Positions 1 to 9,581 of a stretch of 64,000 nucleotides of DNA are shown here, in pieces. The notes beneath the pieces are model-generated. The model did not search any database. It was not told the DNA's origin and worked only from the letters and a program-made list of their open reading frames with translations. Origin of the DNA: Ferruginibacter sp. (GTDB lineage: Bacteria; Bacteroidota; Bacteroidia; Chitinophagales; Chitinophagaceae); contig NZ_JAQBNR010000039.1 in assembly GCF_028288465.1 (NCBI RefSeq), forward strand, positions 55,642 to 119,641. Reading direction: 5' to 3'. Each line of letters opens with the position of its first letter. The first letter of the stretch is position 1. Position numbers and translations under genes: made by a program.

Positions 1-588
1 ATCATCTGAATTACCATACAAAAGAAAAGGTAAGCCAGTAGCATCTATTTTAATAACTGCCAGGTCGTATGCAGGATCCCGGCCAACTACTTTAGCTGTA
101 TAAGATCTTTTATTGTTCAATGTTACCGTTAATTCATCTGCATTTTCAACCACGTGATTATTGGTTACAATAAAGCCATCCTGGCTGATGATAACGCCAG
201 AACCCGAAGCTCTTTGCTCAGGAACATAGCCACCACCATTTCTGTTACCAAAGAATTGTTGCAACATGTCGTCATCAAATAAATCGCTGAATGGATTTCT
301 GTTTTGTGACTTGGGTAAATTGTTGCTTACCTGCTTGGCATTGGTTTTTGTTTTGATGTGCACTACGGTTGGTAATGCTGCTGCAGCAGATTGTGTAAAA
401 TCCACGGCGCCGGGAGGTGTTGTATTGCCCTCGGTCAATTTTGCTAATTTGTAGTTGGCAGGAATAATACCTTTTTCCTGGCCTGCAAATGTATTACCTG
501 CTTTTACATAACTGCTGTATCCCCACATTACACCAAATGCAGTAACAGCACTGATTACAATTGTAAAAAATACCTGTTTAATTTTCAT
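1..588 (-). CDS. HtrA/DegP-family periplasmic serine protease, N-terminal part
   Basis: This is a trypsin-like protease of the envelope stress and quality-control type, cut by the left window edge after 196 codons. The ATG at 588-586 begins a basic-hydrophobic stretch (MKIKQVFFTIVISAV) that acts as signal peptide or anchor. The catalytic His lies in TNNHVV (His145) and the Asp in DLAVIKI (Asp175); both are spaced as in DegP/DegQ. The catalytic Ser and the PDZ domains would lie beyond the window. A Gly/Asn-rich loop (residues 112-121) precedes the protease core, as in many Bacteroidota HtrA proteins. The gene stands alone in what is visible. The family call is firm; the subtype (DegP or DegS-like) cannot be decided without the C-terminus. 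Confidence 0.93.
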   Translation of the reverse strand, partial: MKIKQVFFTIVISAVTAFGVMWGYSSYVKAGNTFAGQEKGIIPANYKLAKLTEGNTTPPGAVDFTQSAAAALPTVVHIKTKTNAKQVSNNLPKSQNRNPFSDLFDDDMLQQFFGNRNGGGYVPEQRASGSGVIISQDGFIVTNNHVVENADELTVTLNNKRSYTAKVVGRDPAYDLAVIKIDATGLPFLLYGNSDD

Positions 589-745
589 TTGTATAAATTT
601 TAATTTTAATTATTTTAAAACCCTTCAAGCTCAGCTACTAAAATCAATTTTTGTGCCTTGCAGTACAAAGTAACGATGCTCTGACAAAATGTTATTTACC
701 GCAGGGCACCTTTAACAATTAATTAGTAAGGCTTTCGTAGATGCT

Positions 746-1738
746 CTATAAAGTTAATAAAAATTGTATTGTATCCACACCATCTGCATAATCAAATAAT
801 CCGGGGCTTTGCACCGCACCAAAAGGAATATCTATTCCCGCAATGCATTGCACTTCTTCGTTTTGCTTTAATGCCTCCGTTACTGGCACTGCATCCTTGT
901 AAAAGCCGTAGTTCAGCTGACTTATGGGTGAAAAAATAGCATCGCTTTCCACAAGCAATGTAGTTTCATTGGTCATATAAAAACGGTTGTTCATAATCTG
1001 AACAGACAAATTATAATCGTAATTATTTCTGTATTTATGATGATCTGCAAAATATTTATACCGGTGAAACGACTGCAGCAACGGTACAAAATCATATCCT
1101 TCAGGAACAAAAATTTTTGTGACATTTCTGCAACCCAATCCAAAAAAGATATGGATGTCATCTGACAATTTTTCAAGTGTCTCCATACTTTCATCACCTC
1201 TTAAAATGGCGACCGAAGTCCGGTTCTTACGGATGATGGAAGGATACTTTGAAAAATAATAATCAAAGTAACGGGCGCTGTTATTGCTTCCGGTGGCTAT
1301 GTAGGCATCGCAACCTTTTAAAAAAGGAGCTAAAACAACAAGGTCTTTTACAGCTTCATCCCAGCTCACCATTTTTTCTATCAGATGCTTCATCAAAACA
1401 TCGTCTTTGGAAGATAGTTTAATGGTTTGCTTATGGCCACTGATGAAAACGCATAAAAAATCATGAAAGCCAACAAGGGGAATGTTACCAGCCATTACAA
1501 TGCCCACGTTTTTCGGATGAATGCCATCGTCCAAAAAATAATGATTGGCCCAGGGCTGCAATTTTTCAACGCTTAAAAACTGCTCCGTGATATTTTTAAT
1601 TGCAGTATCAATGAATTCAATCGTAAACCAGCCGTTGTATAGAGATGCGGAATGTTTGATTGCCTGAAGTTCTTCACCATTATCAACCAAATATTCCCTA
1701 AGCGTTGATAATAATGCAATTCGATTTTGTAGTTTCAT
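746..1738 (-). CDS. LuxC-family acyl-CoA reductase
   Basis: The protein resembles the short LuxC-like acyl-CoA reductases common in Bacteroidota, which reduce an activated fatty acyl group to aldehyde with NADPH. Visible signatures are the cofactor-fold segments [13 protein letters not shown] and [13 protein letters not shown], and [12 protein letters not shown], which carries the likely catalytic Cys (residue 203 from the ATG). I chose the ATG at 1738 (330 aa); an in-frame TTG at 1765 would add nine residues. The start region faces the ferredoxin gene at 1806 across about 70 bp, so the two probably share a divergent promoter region. This pairing is frequent in the phylum and suggests a linked redox role. 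The physiological substrate is not known from sequence. Confidence 0.85.
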   Translation of the reverse strand: MKLQNRIALLSTLREYLVDNGEELQAIKHSASLYNGWFTIEFIDTAIKNITEQFLSVEKLQPWANHYFLDDGIHPKNVGIVMAGNIPLVGFHDFLCVFISGHKQTIKLSSKDDVLMKHLIEKMVSWDEAVKDLVVLAPFLKGCDAYIATGSNNSARYFDYYFSKYPSIIRKNRTSVAILRGDESMETLEKLSDDIHIFFGLGCRNVTKIFVPEGYDFVPLLQSFHRYKYFADHHKYRNNYDYNLSVQIMNNRFYMTNETTLLVESDAIFSPISQLNYGFYKDAVPVTEALKQNEEVQCIAGIDIPFGAVQSPGLFDYADGVDTIQFLLTL

Positions 1739-1805
1739 CCCGATAATCTTATTTTGTATTGTCAATATTCAAAATTCGCAATTTCAAAATTCTAAATCAA
1801 AAGTA

Positions 1806-2153
1806 ATGGCTATTAAAATTACAGACGAATGTATTAATTGTGGTGCCTGTGAACCTGAGTGTCCTAACAACGCTATTTATGAAGGTGGCGTTGAATGGGC
1901 TATATCTGACGGTACCACTGTAAAGGGATTATTTACTTTGTTAGATGGTACGCAGGTAGATGCAGATAAACGCAATTCCCCGGTTAGTGTAGACACTTAT
2001 TATATAACACCAAATAAATGTACCGAGTGCCAGGGCTTCCACGAAGAGCCGCAGTGCGCTGCTGTTTGCCCGGTTGATTGTTGTGTGCCGGATGAAATGT
2101 ACGAAGAAACCGTTGACGCTTTACTGGCTAAAAAAGACAGGCTGCACGTTTAA
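1806..2153 (+). CDS. Dicluster 4Fe-4S ferredoxin
   Basis: This 115-residue electron carrier has two 4Fe-4S binding motifs. The first is [12 protein letters not shown] near residues 10-21. The second is [18 protein letters not shown] near residues 72-89, which has the longer spacing between the second and third Cys seen in bacterial-type 2[4Fe-4S] ferredoxins. An insert of about 50 residues separates the motifs. It is soluble, with no signal peptide. The gene diverges from the acyl-CoA reductase, a conserved arrangement in this phylum, but whether it feeds electrons to that enzyme is inference. The ATG at 1806 starts directly at the ferredoxin fold, so the start is secure. Confidence 0.93.
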   Translation: MAIKITDECINCGACEPECPNNAIYEGGVEWAISDGTTVKGLFTLLDGTQVDADKRNSPVSVDTYYITPNKCTECQGFHEEPQCAAVCPVDCCVPDEMYEETVDALLAKKDRLHV

Positions 2154-2367
2154 TTTTGCAGTTTAAAAAATATCAATATAGCCTTCGGGCTTACTTAGGC
2201 AGGTGATATTTCCTGCATCATGGCGAGGGTATTGCAAAATACTTTCGCTTTTTTTTATTTGTTAATTGATTGTATAATTGCAACACTCACGCAAATCAGC
2301 TGTTATTTTTTTGCTTAATTTACAAATGCCAGCCTTCAAAACTTCTTTTTCATCTTTTAATTGAATT

Positions 2368-2838
2368 ATGCTAAAAAAGCGATTGTACTTTTTATTGATG
2401 CCTCTTTTTTTATTAATGGCTTGCAGCAGAAAAAAAGAAATAAAAGATACCACTGAGCAACGTGCTGAAATGATTGCAGCGGAAATTTCATTTTCTGAAA
2501 TGAGTAAAGTAAAAGGCACCAGGGCCGCAATGATGCAGTTTATTGACAGCAATGGCGTACTGCTGCGCCCCAACAGTTTTCCTTTGATTGGCGGAGATGC
2601 TATCAACTTTATAAGCCAGTCAAACGACAGTGCTTACACAATGATCTGGCAACCGAAAGGAGGCAATATAGCTGCTTCCGGCGACCTGGGCTATACCTTT
2701 GGCGTATATTCAGTACTTCCAAAAAACGGTGATTCCGCCATGCATGGCACTTACGTAAACGTGTGGAAGAAGCTGGCTGATGGCAGCTGGAAATTAATGC
2801 TTGATTCTGGTAATGAAGGCATAGAAGATGAGAAATAA
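2368..2838 (+). CDS. NTF2-like (DUF4440/SnoaL-type) lipoprotein
   Basis: The protein has 156 residues and starts with a lipoprotein signal (MLKKRLYFLLMPLFLLMAC) whose lipobox Cys is residue 19. The mature part has the pattern of a SnoaL/DUF4440 domain: a helical start, then GVLLRPNSFPLIGGDAI, ending in a strand with VNVWKKLADGSWKLMLD. This is typical of small alpha+beta-cone proteins related to ketosteroid isomerase. It should be anchored in the periplasm or outer membrane. Such proteins often bind small hydrophobic ligands, but no catalytic set can be assigned. It stands between the ferredoxin and ddl with gaps of 214 and 156 bp, so it may be its own transcription unit. Confidence 0.75.
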   Translation: MLKKRLYFLLMPLFLLMACSRKKEIKDTTEQRAEMIAAEISFSEMSKVKGTRAAMMQFIDSNGVLLRPNSFPLIGGDAINFISQSNDSAYTMIWQPKGGNIAASGDLGYTFGVYSVLPKNGDSAMHGTYVNVWKKLADGSWKLMLDSGNEGIEDEK

Positions 2839-2994
2839 AGATTGGGAGGTATAACTATTCCCTGATTGATTGACAGCTTTACACAAAATACGGCCTGCCT
2901 TTGGCTCACAAAGTATATTTAAACTATTTTTTGCCAGCTTGAAACTATAAACAATTTTCGTTTCTTTGCTTAAACAACCCTTCTCTTTTTATTT

Positions 2995-3978
2995 ATGAAG
3001 AAAACAATCGCATTAATTACAGGTGGTTATTCGGGCGAAGCTGTAATATCTTATAAATCCGCTGCCACCATCGAACAACATGTTGACAGGGAGAAATGGG
3101 ATTGTTATACGATTGATATTACACCAGCCGGATGGTTTTATGTCACTACTGCAGGAGAAAAAATCAATATTGATAAAAATGATTTTTCATTAACTATAGA
3201 CGGTAAAAAAATAACGTTTGATGCGGTGCTGGTCGGCCTGCATGGAACGCCTGGTGAAGATGGCAAATTACAGGGATATTTTGATTGCCTTAATATTCCT
3301 TACACGTCATGCGATGCAGCAACATCTGCCTTAACCTTTAATAAGCGTTACACGGTTGCAGTGGCAGCTTTTGCAGGCATGGCCGTAGCAAAATCACTGC
3401 ATCTTTTTAAAGCAGGAACTATTGACGCCGTTGAAATATTAAACACATTAAAACTGCCTGTATTCGTTAAGCCAAACAATGGTGGCAGCAGTATTGGAAT
3501 GAGCAAGGTGAGTGAAGCTGCTGAATTGCAGAATGCGTTAGACAAGGCATTTAAAGAAGATGACCAGGTGTTGGTAGAAGAATTTATAAAGGGCAGAGAA
3601 TTTACCATTGGTGTTTTTAAATCAAAAGGTGAAATCATTGCATTGCCTATTACAGAGATTATTACCAAAAATGTTTTTTTTGATTACGAAGCAAAATACC
3701 ATGGCGCAAGCGAAGAAATTACACCTGCTAAGGTAGCGGAAGTTATCGCTGAAAAAGTACGCAATGCGGCCAGGATGGCGTATGCGATTTTCAATTGCAA
3801 AGGAATTGTGCGGATTGATTTTATTTATGACGAAGTAAGTGACAGACCTTTTTTACTTGAAATTAATACCGTGCCCGGGCAAACCGAAGCCAGTCTTGTA
3901 CCGCAACAGGTAGCCGCCATGGGCTGGACTTTAAAGCAGTTTTACACCACTTTAATAGAAGAGTGTTTGAATCAATAA
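2995..3978 (+). CDS. ddl: D-alanine--D-alanine ligase
   Basis: This cytoplasmic ATP-grasp enzyme joins two D-Ala molecules for peptidoglycan precursor synthesis. At 327 residues it has normal length. The N-terminal substrate motif GGYSGEAVIS carries the conserved Glu. HGTPGEDG, the loop GGSSIG, the YEAKY segment (Tyr rather than the Phe of D-Ala-D-Lac ligases, so dipeptide formation is expected), and the closing EINTVPG with metal ligands are all present. The ATG at 2995 begins right at the fold (MKKTIALITGGYSG). A PASTA-domain membrane protein follows 57 bp downstream and probably belongs to the same operon, which fits a cell-wall theme. Confidence 0.95.
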   Translation: MKKTIALITGGYSGEAVISYKSAATIEQHVDREKWDCYTIDITPAGWFYVTTAGEKINIDKNDFSLTIDGKKITFDAVLVGLHGTPGEDGKLQGYFDCLNIPYTSCDAATSALTFNKRYTVAVAAFAGMAVAKSLHLFKAGTIDAVEILNTLKLPVFVKPNNGGSSIGMSKVSEAAELQNALDKAFKEDDQVLVEEFIKGREFTIGVFKSKGEIIALPITEIITKNVFFDYEAKYHGASEEITPAKVAEVIAEKVRNAARMAYAIFNCKGIVRIDFIYDEVSDRPFLLEINTVPGQTEASLVPQQVAAMGWTLKQFYTTLIEECLNQ

Positions 3979-4035
3979 TGCATTACTGAATGCTTTCTTT
4001 GCAGCGCTGCAAAAAAGCATACTGAACTAAAAACT

Positions 4036-4839
4036 ATGTTTAAATTTATCACCGACCGTCCTTTTTGGGTTAACCTGCTGGTAGCAGCTATACTGGCATT
4101 TTTGCTGATATTTTTAACGCTGGAAATGCTGGGCTGGGTTACCAAACATGGCGAATATTTAACCGTGCCTTCTGTAAAAGGTAAGCGCACGGAAGAGGCG
4201 ATTAAATTATTGGAAAGCAAAGGTTTTGATGTAACCATTCAGGACTCTGTTTTTACTGATAGCTTGCAACGGGGTATTGTAATAAAACAATTGCCGGATG
4301 CCGATGCAACGGTGAAAGTTAACCGCACCGTTTTTTTAACCGTTAACCGGTACATGCCGCCGATGGTAGTAATGCCTGAACTGGAAGGCAAAAGCCTCGG
4401 CTTTGCGCTGGATCTGTTGCAGAGAAGTCATTTGCAGTTAGGCGATACGACTTTCAAACCTGATTTTATGAAAGGGTCCATCCTGGAGCAACAGTACAAT
4501 GGTAAAAAAATAGAAGCTGGTGAAAAAGTAATCTGGGGAAGTAAAATATCACTTGTGATTGCCGGAGGTTTACAGGATGAGCAGATCATGGTGCCGGAAC
4601 TGGTAGGCAAAACATTTGCGGAAGGTAAAATAACGCTGGAAGCGCTTGGTGTTAACATAGGAGCAGTGATTGCAAAAGATGCAATTAAAGATACCGCCAA
4701 CTCCTTTATATACCGGCAAAATCCTGATAGATACAATGATGAAAAAAAGCCCGTGTACATACATCCCGGGCAGTTGATGGATATTTATATTTCTAAGGAA
4801 ATGGTATTACCGGATTCTGTTTCTGCCAATAAAAATTAA
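4036..4839 (+). CDS. Membrane-anchored PASTA-domain protein
   Basis: The 267-residue protein has a short cytoplasmic start, one transmembrane helix (about residues 13-34), and three consecutive PASTA domains. These start near LTVPSVKGK (residue 42), VVMPELEGKSL (112) and IMVPELVGKTF (183). PASTA domains bind peptidoglycan fragments or muropeptides in kinases and penicillin-binding proteins; here no enzyme domain is attached. Its location just after ddl supports a role in the cell envelope, perhaps as a wall-binding partner of the synthesis machinery. The rhodanese gene follows after 12 bp and is likely co-transcribed. Function beyond wall binding is unknown. Confidence 0.85.
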   Translation: MFKFITDRPFWVNLLVAAILAFLLIFLTLEMLGWVTKHGEYLTVPSVKGKRTEEAIKLLESKGFDVTIQDSVFTDSLQRGIVIKQLPDADATVKVNRTVFLTVNRYMPPMVVMPELEGKSLGFALDLLQRSHLQLGDTTFKPDFMKGSILEQQYNGKKIEAGEKVIWGSKISLVIAGGLQDEQIMVPELVGKTFAEGKITLEALGVNIGAVIAKDAIKDTANSFIYRQNPDRYNDEKKPVYIHPGQLMDIYISKEMVLPDSVSANKN

Positions 4840-4851
4840 TACAACCAAACA

Positions 4852-5160
4852 ATGACAACAATTACAGCTGAAGAAGTAAAGGCCAGGCAGCAAGCCGGGG
4901 AAAAACTGAATATTATAGACGTTAGGGAACCAAATGAAAATGCAGAATTCAATATTGGTGGCACTTTGCTGCCATTGGGACATATACAGTCTATGCAGAT
5001 TGACGATTTGGAACCTTATAAAAATGACGAGCTGATTGTGTATTGCAGAAGCGGAAACCGCAGCGGACAGGCCTGCCTGATTTTGGAAGCGGCCGGATTT
5101 ACCAATGTAAGAAATTTAACCGGTGGCATGCTGAACTGGAGAGAGACATTTAAGGTATAA
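4852..5160 (+). CDS. Single-domain rhodanese-like protein
   Basis: This 102-residue cytoplasmic protein is one complete rhodanese domain. It starts with the usual ITAEEVKAR, has the CH2A-like segment IIDVREPNENAEFNIGG, and the active-site loop VYCRSGNRSG with the persulfide-carrying Cys. The end, LTGGMLNWRE, is also typical. It probably carries sulfane sulfur, like GlpE/PspE-type proteins. It follows the PASTA gene by only 12 bp and so shares its transcript, though no functional link to the wall genes is evident. The start at ATG 4852 gives the family's usual length. Confidence 0.92.
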   Translation: MTTITAEEVKARQQAGEKLNIIDVREPNENAEFNIGGTLLPLGHIQSMQIDDLEPYKNDELIVYCRSGNRSGQACLILEAAGFTNVRNLTGGMLNWRETFKV

Positions 5161-5250
5161 TTCGATGTCTGATGGCTGATTTTTGATGTCTCATCTCTTT
5201 CAGATTGGTGACTATGGTTTGACACCAAGCGGTTGGGGCTTGGATATTTT

Positions 5251-5673
5251 TTATTCTTCTGTTTCTTTAAAATACGCCACTAATTTATCCTTTAACGCTG
5301 CGGGCATTTCGCAGCGTTTCATATGTTTGGCTTCCATAAAGTAAAGCGTTACATCACCTGTGTTTAACAACGCCCCATCTTCACTATATATTTCTGAGTG
5401 AAAAACAATCTTGTGGTGTACCGGCAGTTCTCTCAGTGTTGTTTTAACCGTTATCAGGTCATCATATTTTGCAGGTCTTAAAAACCGGCTGTGAATATCA
5501 ACCACGGGCATTATAATCCCCATTGCTTCAATATCCTTGTAACTATATCCCAGTTCGCGGATAGCTTCAGCTCTTCCAATTTCGTAAAACTGGGCATAGT
5601 GACCATGATATACAACACCCATCTGGTCGGTTAAAGCATAATGAATTCTTATCTGGGTTGATGTTGTATACAT
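5251..5673 (-). CDS. Hotdog-fold acyl-CoA thioesterase (YbgC/4HBT family)
   Basis: The 140-residue protein belongs to the YbgC/FadM branch of 4-hydroxybenzoyl-CoA thioesterases. The hallmark TDQMGVVYHGHYAQFYEIGR contains the catalytic Asp and the helix that lines the CoA site, followed by IHSRFLRPAKYDD and a closing beta strand. It likely hydrolyses acyl-CoA in the cytoplasm. I prefer the ATG at 5673; a TTG at 5697 would add eight residues with no family support. The gene is convergent with the rhodanese gene and is followed on the same strand upstream by a DoxX gene with an 81-bp gap. The exact substrate cannot be read from the sequence. Confidence 0.88.
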   Translation of the reverse strand: MYTTSTQIRIHYALTDQMGVVYHGHYAQFYEIGRAEAIRELGYSYKDIEAMGIIMPVVDIHSRFLRPAKYDDLITVKTTLRELPVHHKIVFHSEIYSEDGALLNTGDVTLYFMEAKHMKRCEMPAALKDKLVAYFKETEE

Positions 5674-5754
5674 GTTGTAAATTTCGTTCTTTGGCAATTG
5701 ACCAACTCGGATAATTGATAATCAAAATGGCTGCAATGAGACGTAAGACAGGAT

Positions 5755-6165
5755 TTATTTTCCTATCATCCCATCCACGCTGACCTTGCCCGGGCCGATT
5801 AATAATATAGCAAGATAACCCGTAAGAAAGAGTGCAGCCTTTTCTCCTTGTCCAAAAAAATCAAGGTGAGTTACTTTATATAAAACAACACTCATAGCGA
5901 TGATCAGAGGAATGCATGCAAATCTTGTAAACAAACCAAGAATAATAAACAAACTGCAGAAAAATTCTGCAAAAATTATTAATGCCGTGTTGACTGTTGT
6001 ACCCATGCCAAGCAAGTTTGGCATGTGCCGGGCTGTTTCACTAAAATGAGTTATTTTATGGTAGCCATAATTCACCAGCATTAAAATACCAAGCCCCAGC
6101 CTTAACACCAGCATCCCTGCATTAACAGCGTTGGCACTGTACTTTGATGAGAACAATTTTTTCAT
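5755..6165 (-). CDS. DoxX-family inner-membrane protein
   Basis: The 136-residue protein has four predicted membrane segments (about residues 16-35, 57-80, 83-104 and 110-130) and the DoxX signatures LRLGLGILMLVNYGYHKI, FAEFFCSLFIILGLFTR and GYLAILLIGPGKVSVDG. DoxX proteins are small integral membrane proteins linked to quinone or thiol redox processes in some species; the biochemical role here is open. The ATG at 6165 is clear. It is transcribed toward the thioesterase gene and may share its transcript, although the 81-bp gap allows separate units. Confidence 0.88.
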   Translation of the reverse strand: MKKLFSSKYSANAVNAGMLVLRLGLGILMLVNYGYHKITHFSETARHMPNLLGMGTTVNTALIIFAEFFCSLFIILGLFTRFACIPLIIAMSVVLYKVTHLDFFGQGEKAALFLTGYLAILLIGPGKVSVDGMIGK

Positions 6166-6477
6166 CGTAATTTTTTAAGCGTTCTAAATTTCCGGCAATT
6201 TAATCTTTATCATTATTCATGCAGTAAAAATTATGGCACAACAGAAATTTTAAATCCACCTTTCAATAAAATACATCTGGTTATTTAAGTAACTATTTGT
6301 CTCCTGCAATTCATCAAGTGAATAAAAAGCTATGTGAAAATTTTTTCTTTATCTTTTTTTTAACAGGCATTCGACTGTACATTTCGTTCTCAATCCAACA
6401 GTTATCCACTTATTAACAAAGGCTTTGGAATGGTGTTTGCTTAACTGGCAATATAGTTAATTTTACAGCTGGCAATA
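6166..6477. other. Divergent intergenic region, 312 bp
   Basis: This A+T-rich stretch separates the divergent DoxX and TPR genes and should hold promoters for both. No credible ORF or strong hairpin was seen. One TTATCCACT at 6402-6410 resembles a DnaA box but stands alone. Confidence 0.5.
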
Positions 6478-9400
6478 ATGAAAGAAACAATCAACATGAT
6501 AAAACCTACTTACTTTTTACTGCTTACTGCAGTGCTGTTTTCATTAACGCTGATTGCACAGCCCACACATGTTTTTACCGATGCGGAAAAGAAATTTAAA
6601 GATGCGAAGGAACTATTTATTAAGCAGCAATACGCACTTGCTTATCCCTTACTGGAAGCTGTAAAGAAGGAATATCCTGATGAACAAAAAAGCAACAATG
6701 TTTATCTGCATGATGATGTAAATTATTACTACATCGTGTGCCGTTTAAAATTGCAGTTGCCTGTTGCGGAAGAAGAGGCAAAGTATTACCTAGATTGGAT
6801 AAATAATGAACCAAGGCAGGAACTGATGAGTTACCAGCTGGGCAAATTCTATTTTGTAAAAAATGATTTTGCCAATGCAATAAAATATTATGAAAAGGCA
6901 TCGCTGGATAACCTGAGTAATGAAGAGATTGCGGATGCTAAATTTGAAATGGGCTATTGCTATTTTAATCTTAAACGGTTTAAGGATGCAAAGCCGTTGT
7001 TCAATGAAATTCACCAGTTGCCGGATAATAAATATTATATTCCGGCCAATTACTATTATGGATTTTTAAGCTACTACGACCGCAACTATGCAGAAGCTTT
7101 AAAATCTTTTAAGCTGGTAGAGATGAAGGACGAATACAAAAGTGTAGTACCGTATTACATTGCCGAAATCTACTATTTTCAAAATAAAAAAGATGAATCT
7201 TTAAGATACGGAGAAAGTGTTTTAAGCAGGGGAGGGCTGTACTATGACAAGGAGATGAAACAGCTGCTGGGCCAGATGTATTTTGAAAGAAAGAATTACG
7301 CCAAAGCTTTGCCACTACTTGAATATTACGTAAACAATACAAAAAAAGTAAGCAAGGAAGATTTGTATGAAGTGAGTTACTGTTACTATGAAGCAAAGCA
7401 GCTAACTAAAGCAATTGCAGGGTTTAAACAGTTAAGCAATGAACAGGATTCATTGGGACAAAATTCCATGTACCTGCTCGGCGATTGTTATTTGAGAACC
7501 AATCAAAAAGCCAATGCAAGAACTGCTTTTCAATATTGCGCCAATAACAGCAGCAATAAACAGCAGCAGGAAATTTCTCTTTTTAATTATGCCAAGTTAT
7601 CTTACGACTTGGGTTACCAGGACGTGGCATTGAATGAAATGAGAAAATTTTTAAACAACTATCCAAATTCAACTTATACCAATGAAGCAAAAGAAATTTT
7701 GGTAGGCTTGCTGGCCAATACAAATAATTTTAATGATGCGCTCGCCTTGTATGAATCTTTCGGCAAGCCCACGGCATCAATGCAAAATGTGTATCCGCGG
7801 ATTTTATATGGCCGTGCCGTTGAATATTTGAATGATCAGCAGATAACACAGGCAGATGATCTCTTTACAAAAATTCTGAAATTGCCGGCATCATCTGTTA
7901 CACCTTACGCCAATTTTTGGAAAGGGGAAATAGCCTATCGTATACCTGATTATGACGCGGCCATACGATACCTGACTTTCTATTTGCAGAGCGGTGCGCC
8001 TGCACAGGGAGAGGCAACACCTGCAACTGCTAAATACGACCTGGGATACTGCTGGATGAAAAAAGAAAGTTACAAGCAATCTCTTACCAATTTTGAACCT
8101 ATCGCAAAATCAGCTACCACAGCCACTCCTGTAGAACAGGACGCTTATGTAAGAAGTGCAGATGATTATTTTATGCTGAAGGATTTTGCTAAAGCAAATA
8201 CTATGTATGACGTAGTAATCAGCAATGCGCTGCCTCAAAGCGATTATGCTATGTTTCAGAAAGCAATGATAGCAGGCATAAAAAGTGCCACCGGAAAAAT
8301 TGCAGGACTTAACAGCTTAACGCGTTTGTACCCCCAAAGCAGTCTTGTACCCGATGCTACAATGGAAATTGCCAATACATATATGGCTGATGAAAAATTC
8401 AGGGAAGCGATTCCTTATCTAACAAAAATACTGTCAAATACCAATGCCGGAGGGTTAAAACCAAAAGCTTACCTTAAACTTGGATTAAGTTATTATAACC
8501 TTGACAACAACGATCAGGCTTTAACAAATTACCAGCAACTGATACAGCAATATCCGCAGTCTGCAGAAGCGGACGAAGCGCTGGATAATATCAAGAATAT
8601 TTATGTAGAAGCCGGAAAGCCGAATGAATATGTCGAACTCATGCGTAAAAACGGCAAAAATATTTCTGCAACCGAAGCGGATGGTATAACATACAGTGCA
8701 GCAGAACTAAAGTATAACAACAACGATTGCGCCGGAGCCATCGCAGGTTTCACGAATTATTTATCACAGTTTCCTGCCGGTGCTTCTGTATTGGAGGCTA
8801 ATTTTTTCCGCAGCGAATGCTACTTAAAAAATAAGGACTGGAACAATGCATTGATTGGGTACAACTATGTAAGCGGCAAAGGCATCAACAAATATTTTGA
8901 AAGAGCTGCACTGGCCGCCAGCCGCATTTACTATTTTGAATTGAAAGATTATGTCAATGCAAAGAAGACGTTCGAAATATTGCGGGCTGGTGCTGTTAAC
9001 CAGGATAACCAACTGGAAGCCGCAAGGGGATTGGTGCGGTGCGATTACCAACTAAAAGAATACGACCAGGCAAACGAAGTTGCCAAGGATTTATTAAAGG
9101 GAAAGGGAATCAGTACTGACGATAGATCAGTAGCTTTTTTAGTGTTGGGTAAATCACAGCAAAAAAGTAATGATTGCAACGGTGCTATTGCTTCCTTTAA
9201 ATCATGTGCAGCAATCAATAAATCAGCCTGGGGAGCTGAGGCCCGTTATGAAATTGCCAATTGTTTGTTCAGCCTCGGTAATTATACTGCAGCCGAAAAA
9301 GCGGCACAGGTGGTTATAAAAGAAACCAGCAGTTACGATTACTGGCTTACCAGCAGCTATATTTTATTGGGCGATATTTTTATGCAGCAGAAAGATTTTT

Positions 9401-9525
9401 TCAACGCAAAAGCTACTTACCAGAGTGTGGCGCAAAATTCAACTATACCGGAATTGAAAACATCTGCCCAGCAAAAGCTGGATAAGGCAACAGCGGCAGA
9501 AAAAGAATTGTCGAAAGTAAATTAG
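6478..9525 (+). CDS. Large secreted tetratricopeptide-repeat protein
   Basis: This 1,015-residue protein begins with a signal peptide that ends near LIAQ (residue 28) and then consists almost wholly of TPR/Sel1-like helical hairpins to the C-terminus. Examples are KFYFVKNDFANAIKYYEKAS, KLSYDLGYQDVALNEMRKF and YYNLDNNDQALTNYQQLI. Several repeats have the YbgF/BamD-like form with FxxxYPxS (FLNNYPNS, QQYPQSAEADEA). It probably acts in the periplasm or at the outer membrane as a protein scaffold. The beta-barrel gene follows 56 bp downstream, a pairing that suggests a complex of periplasmic scaffold and outer-membrane barrel; that is inference. No enzymatic domain is visible. An internal ATG at 6496 is an alternative start and would also give a good signal peptide. 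Confidence 0.85.
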   Translation: MKETINMIKPTYFLLLTAVLFSLTLIAQPTHVFTDAEKKFKDAKELFIKQQYALAYPLLEAVKKEYPDEQKSNNVYLHDDVNYYYIVCRLKLQLPVAEEEAKYYLDWINNEPRQELMSYQLGKFYFVKNDFANAIKYYEKASLDNLSNEEIADAKFEMGYCYFNLKRFKDAKPLFNEIHQLPDNKYYIPANYYYGFLSYYDRNYAEALKSFKLVEMKDEYKSVVPYYIAEIYYFQNKKDESLRYGESVLSRGGLYYDKEMKQLLGQMYFERKNYAKALPLLEYYVNNTKKVSKEDLYEVSYCYYEAKQLTKAIAGFKQLSNEQDSLGQNSMYLLGDCYLRTNQKANARTAFQYCANNSSNKQQQEISLFNYAKLSYDLGYQDVALNEMRKFLNNYPNSTYTNEAKEILVGLLANTNNFNDALALYESFGKPTASMQNVYPRILYGRAVEYLNDQQITQADDLFTKILKLPASSVTPYANFWKGEIAYRIPDYDAAIRYLTFYLQSGAPAQGEATPATAKYDLGYCWMKKESYKQSLTNFEPIAKSATTATPVEQDAYVRSADDYFMLKDFAKANTMYDVVISNALPQSDYAMFQKAMIAGIKSATGKIAGLNSLTRLYPQSSLVPDATMEIANTYMADEKFREAIPYLTKILSNTNAGGLKPKAYLKLGLSYYNLDNNDQALTNYQQLIQQYPQSAEADEALDNIKNIYVEAGKPNEYVELMRKNGKNISATEADGITYSAAELKYNNNDCAGAIAGFTNYLSQFPAGASVLEANFFRSECYLKNKDWNNALIGYNYVSGKGINKYFERAALAASRIYYFELKDYVNAKKTFEILRAGAVNQDNQLEAARGLVRCDYQLKEYDQANEVAKDLLKGKGISTDDRSVAFLVLGKSQQKSNDCNGAIASFKSCAAINKSAWGAEARYEIANCLFSLGNYTAAEKAAQVVIKETSSYDYWLTSSYILLGDIFMQQKDFFNAKATYQSVAQNSTIPELKTSAQQKLDKATAAEKELSKVN

Positions 9526-9581
9526 TACCTGTTTAAACCATCAGTAAAAATTTCAAAAAGCATATTACAATCATTATAACC

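Noticed and set aside
6402..6410. DnaA-box-like TTATCCACT, possible origin
   Set aside because: It is a single imperfect site without clustering, AT-rich repeats or dnaA/dnaN context.
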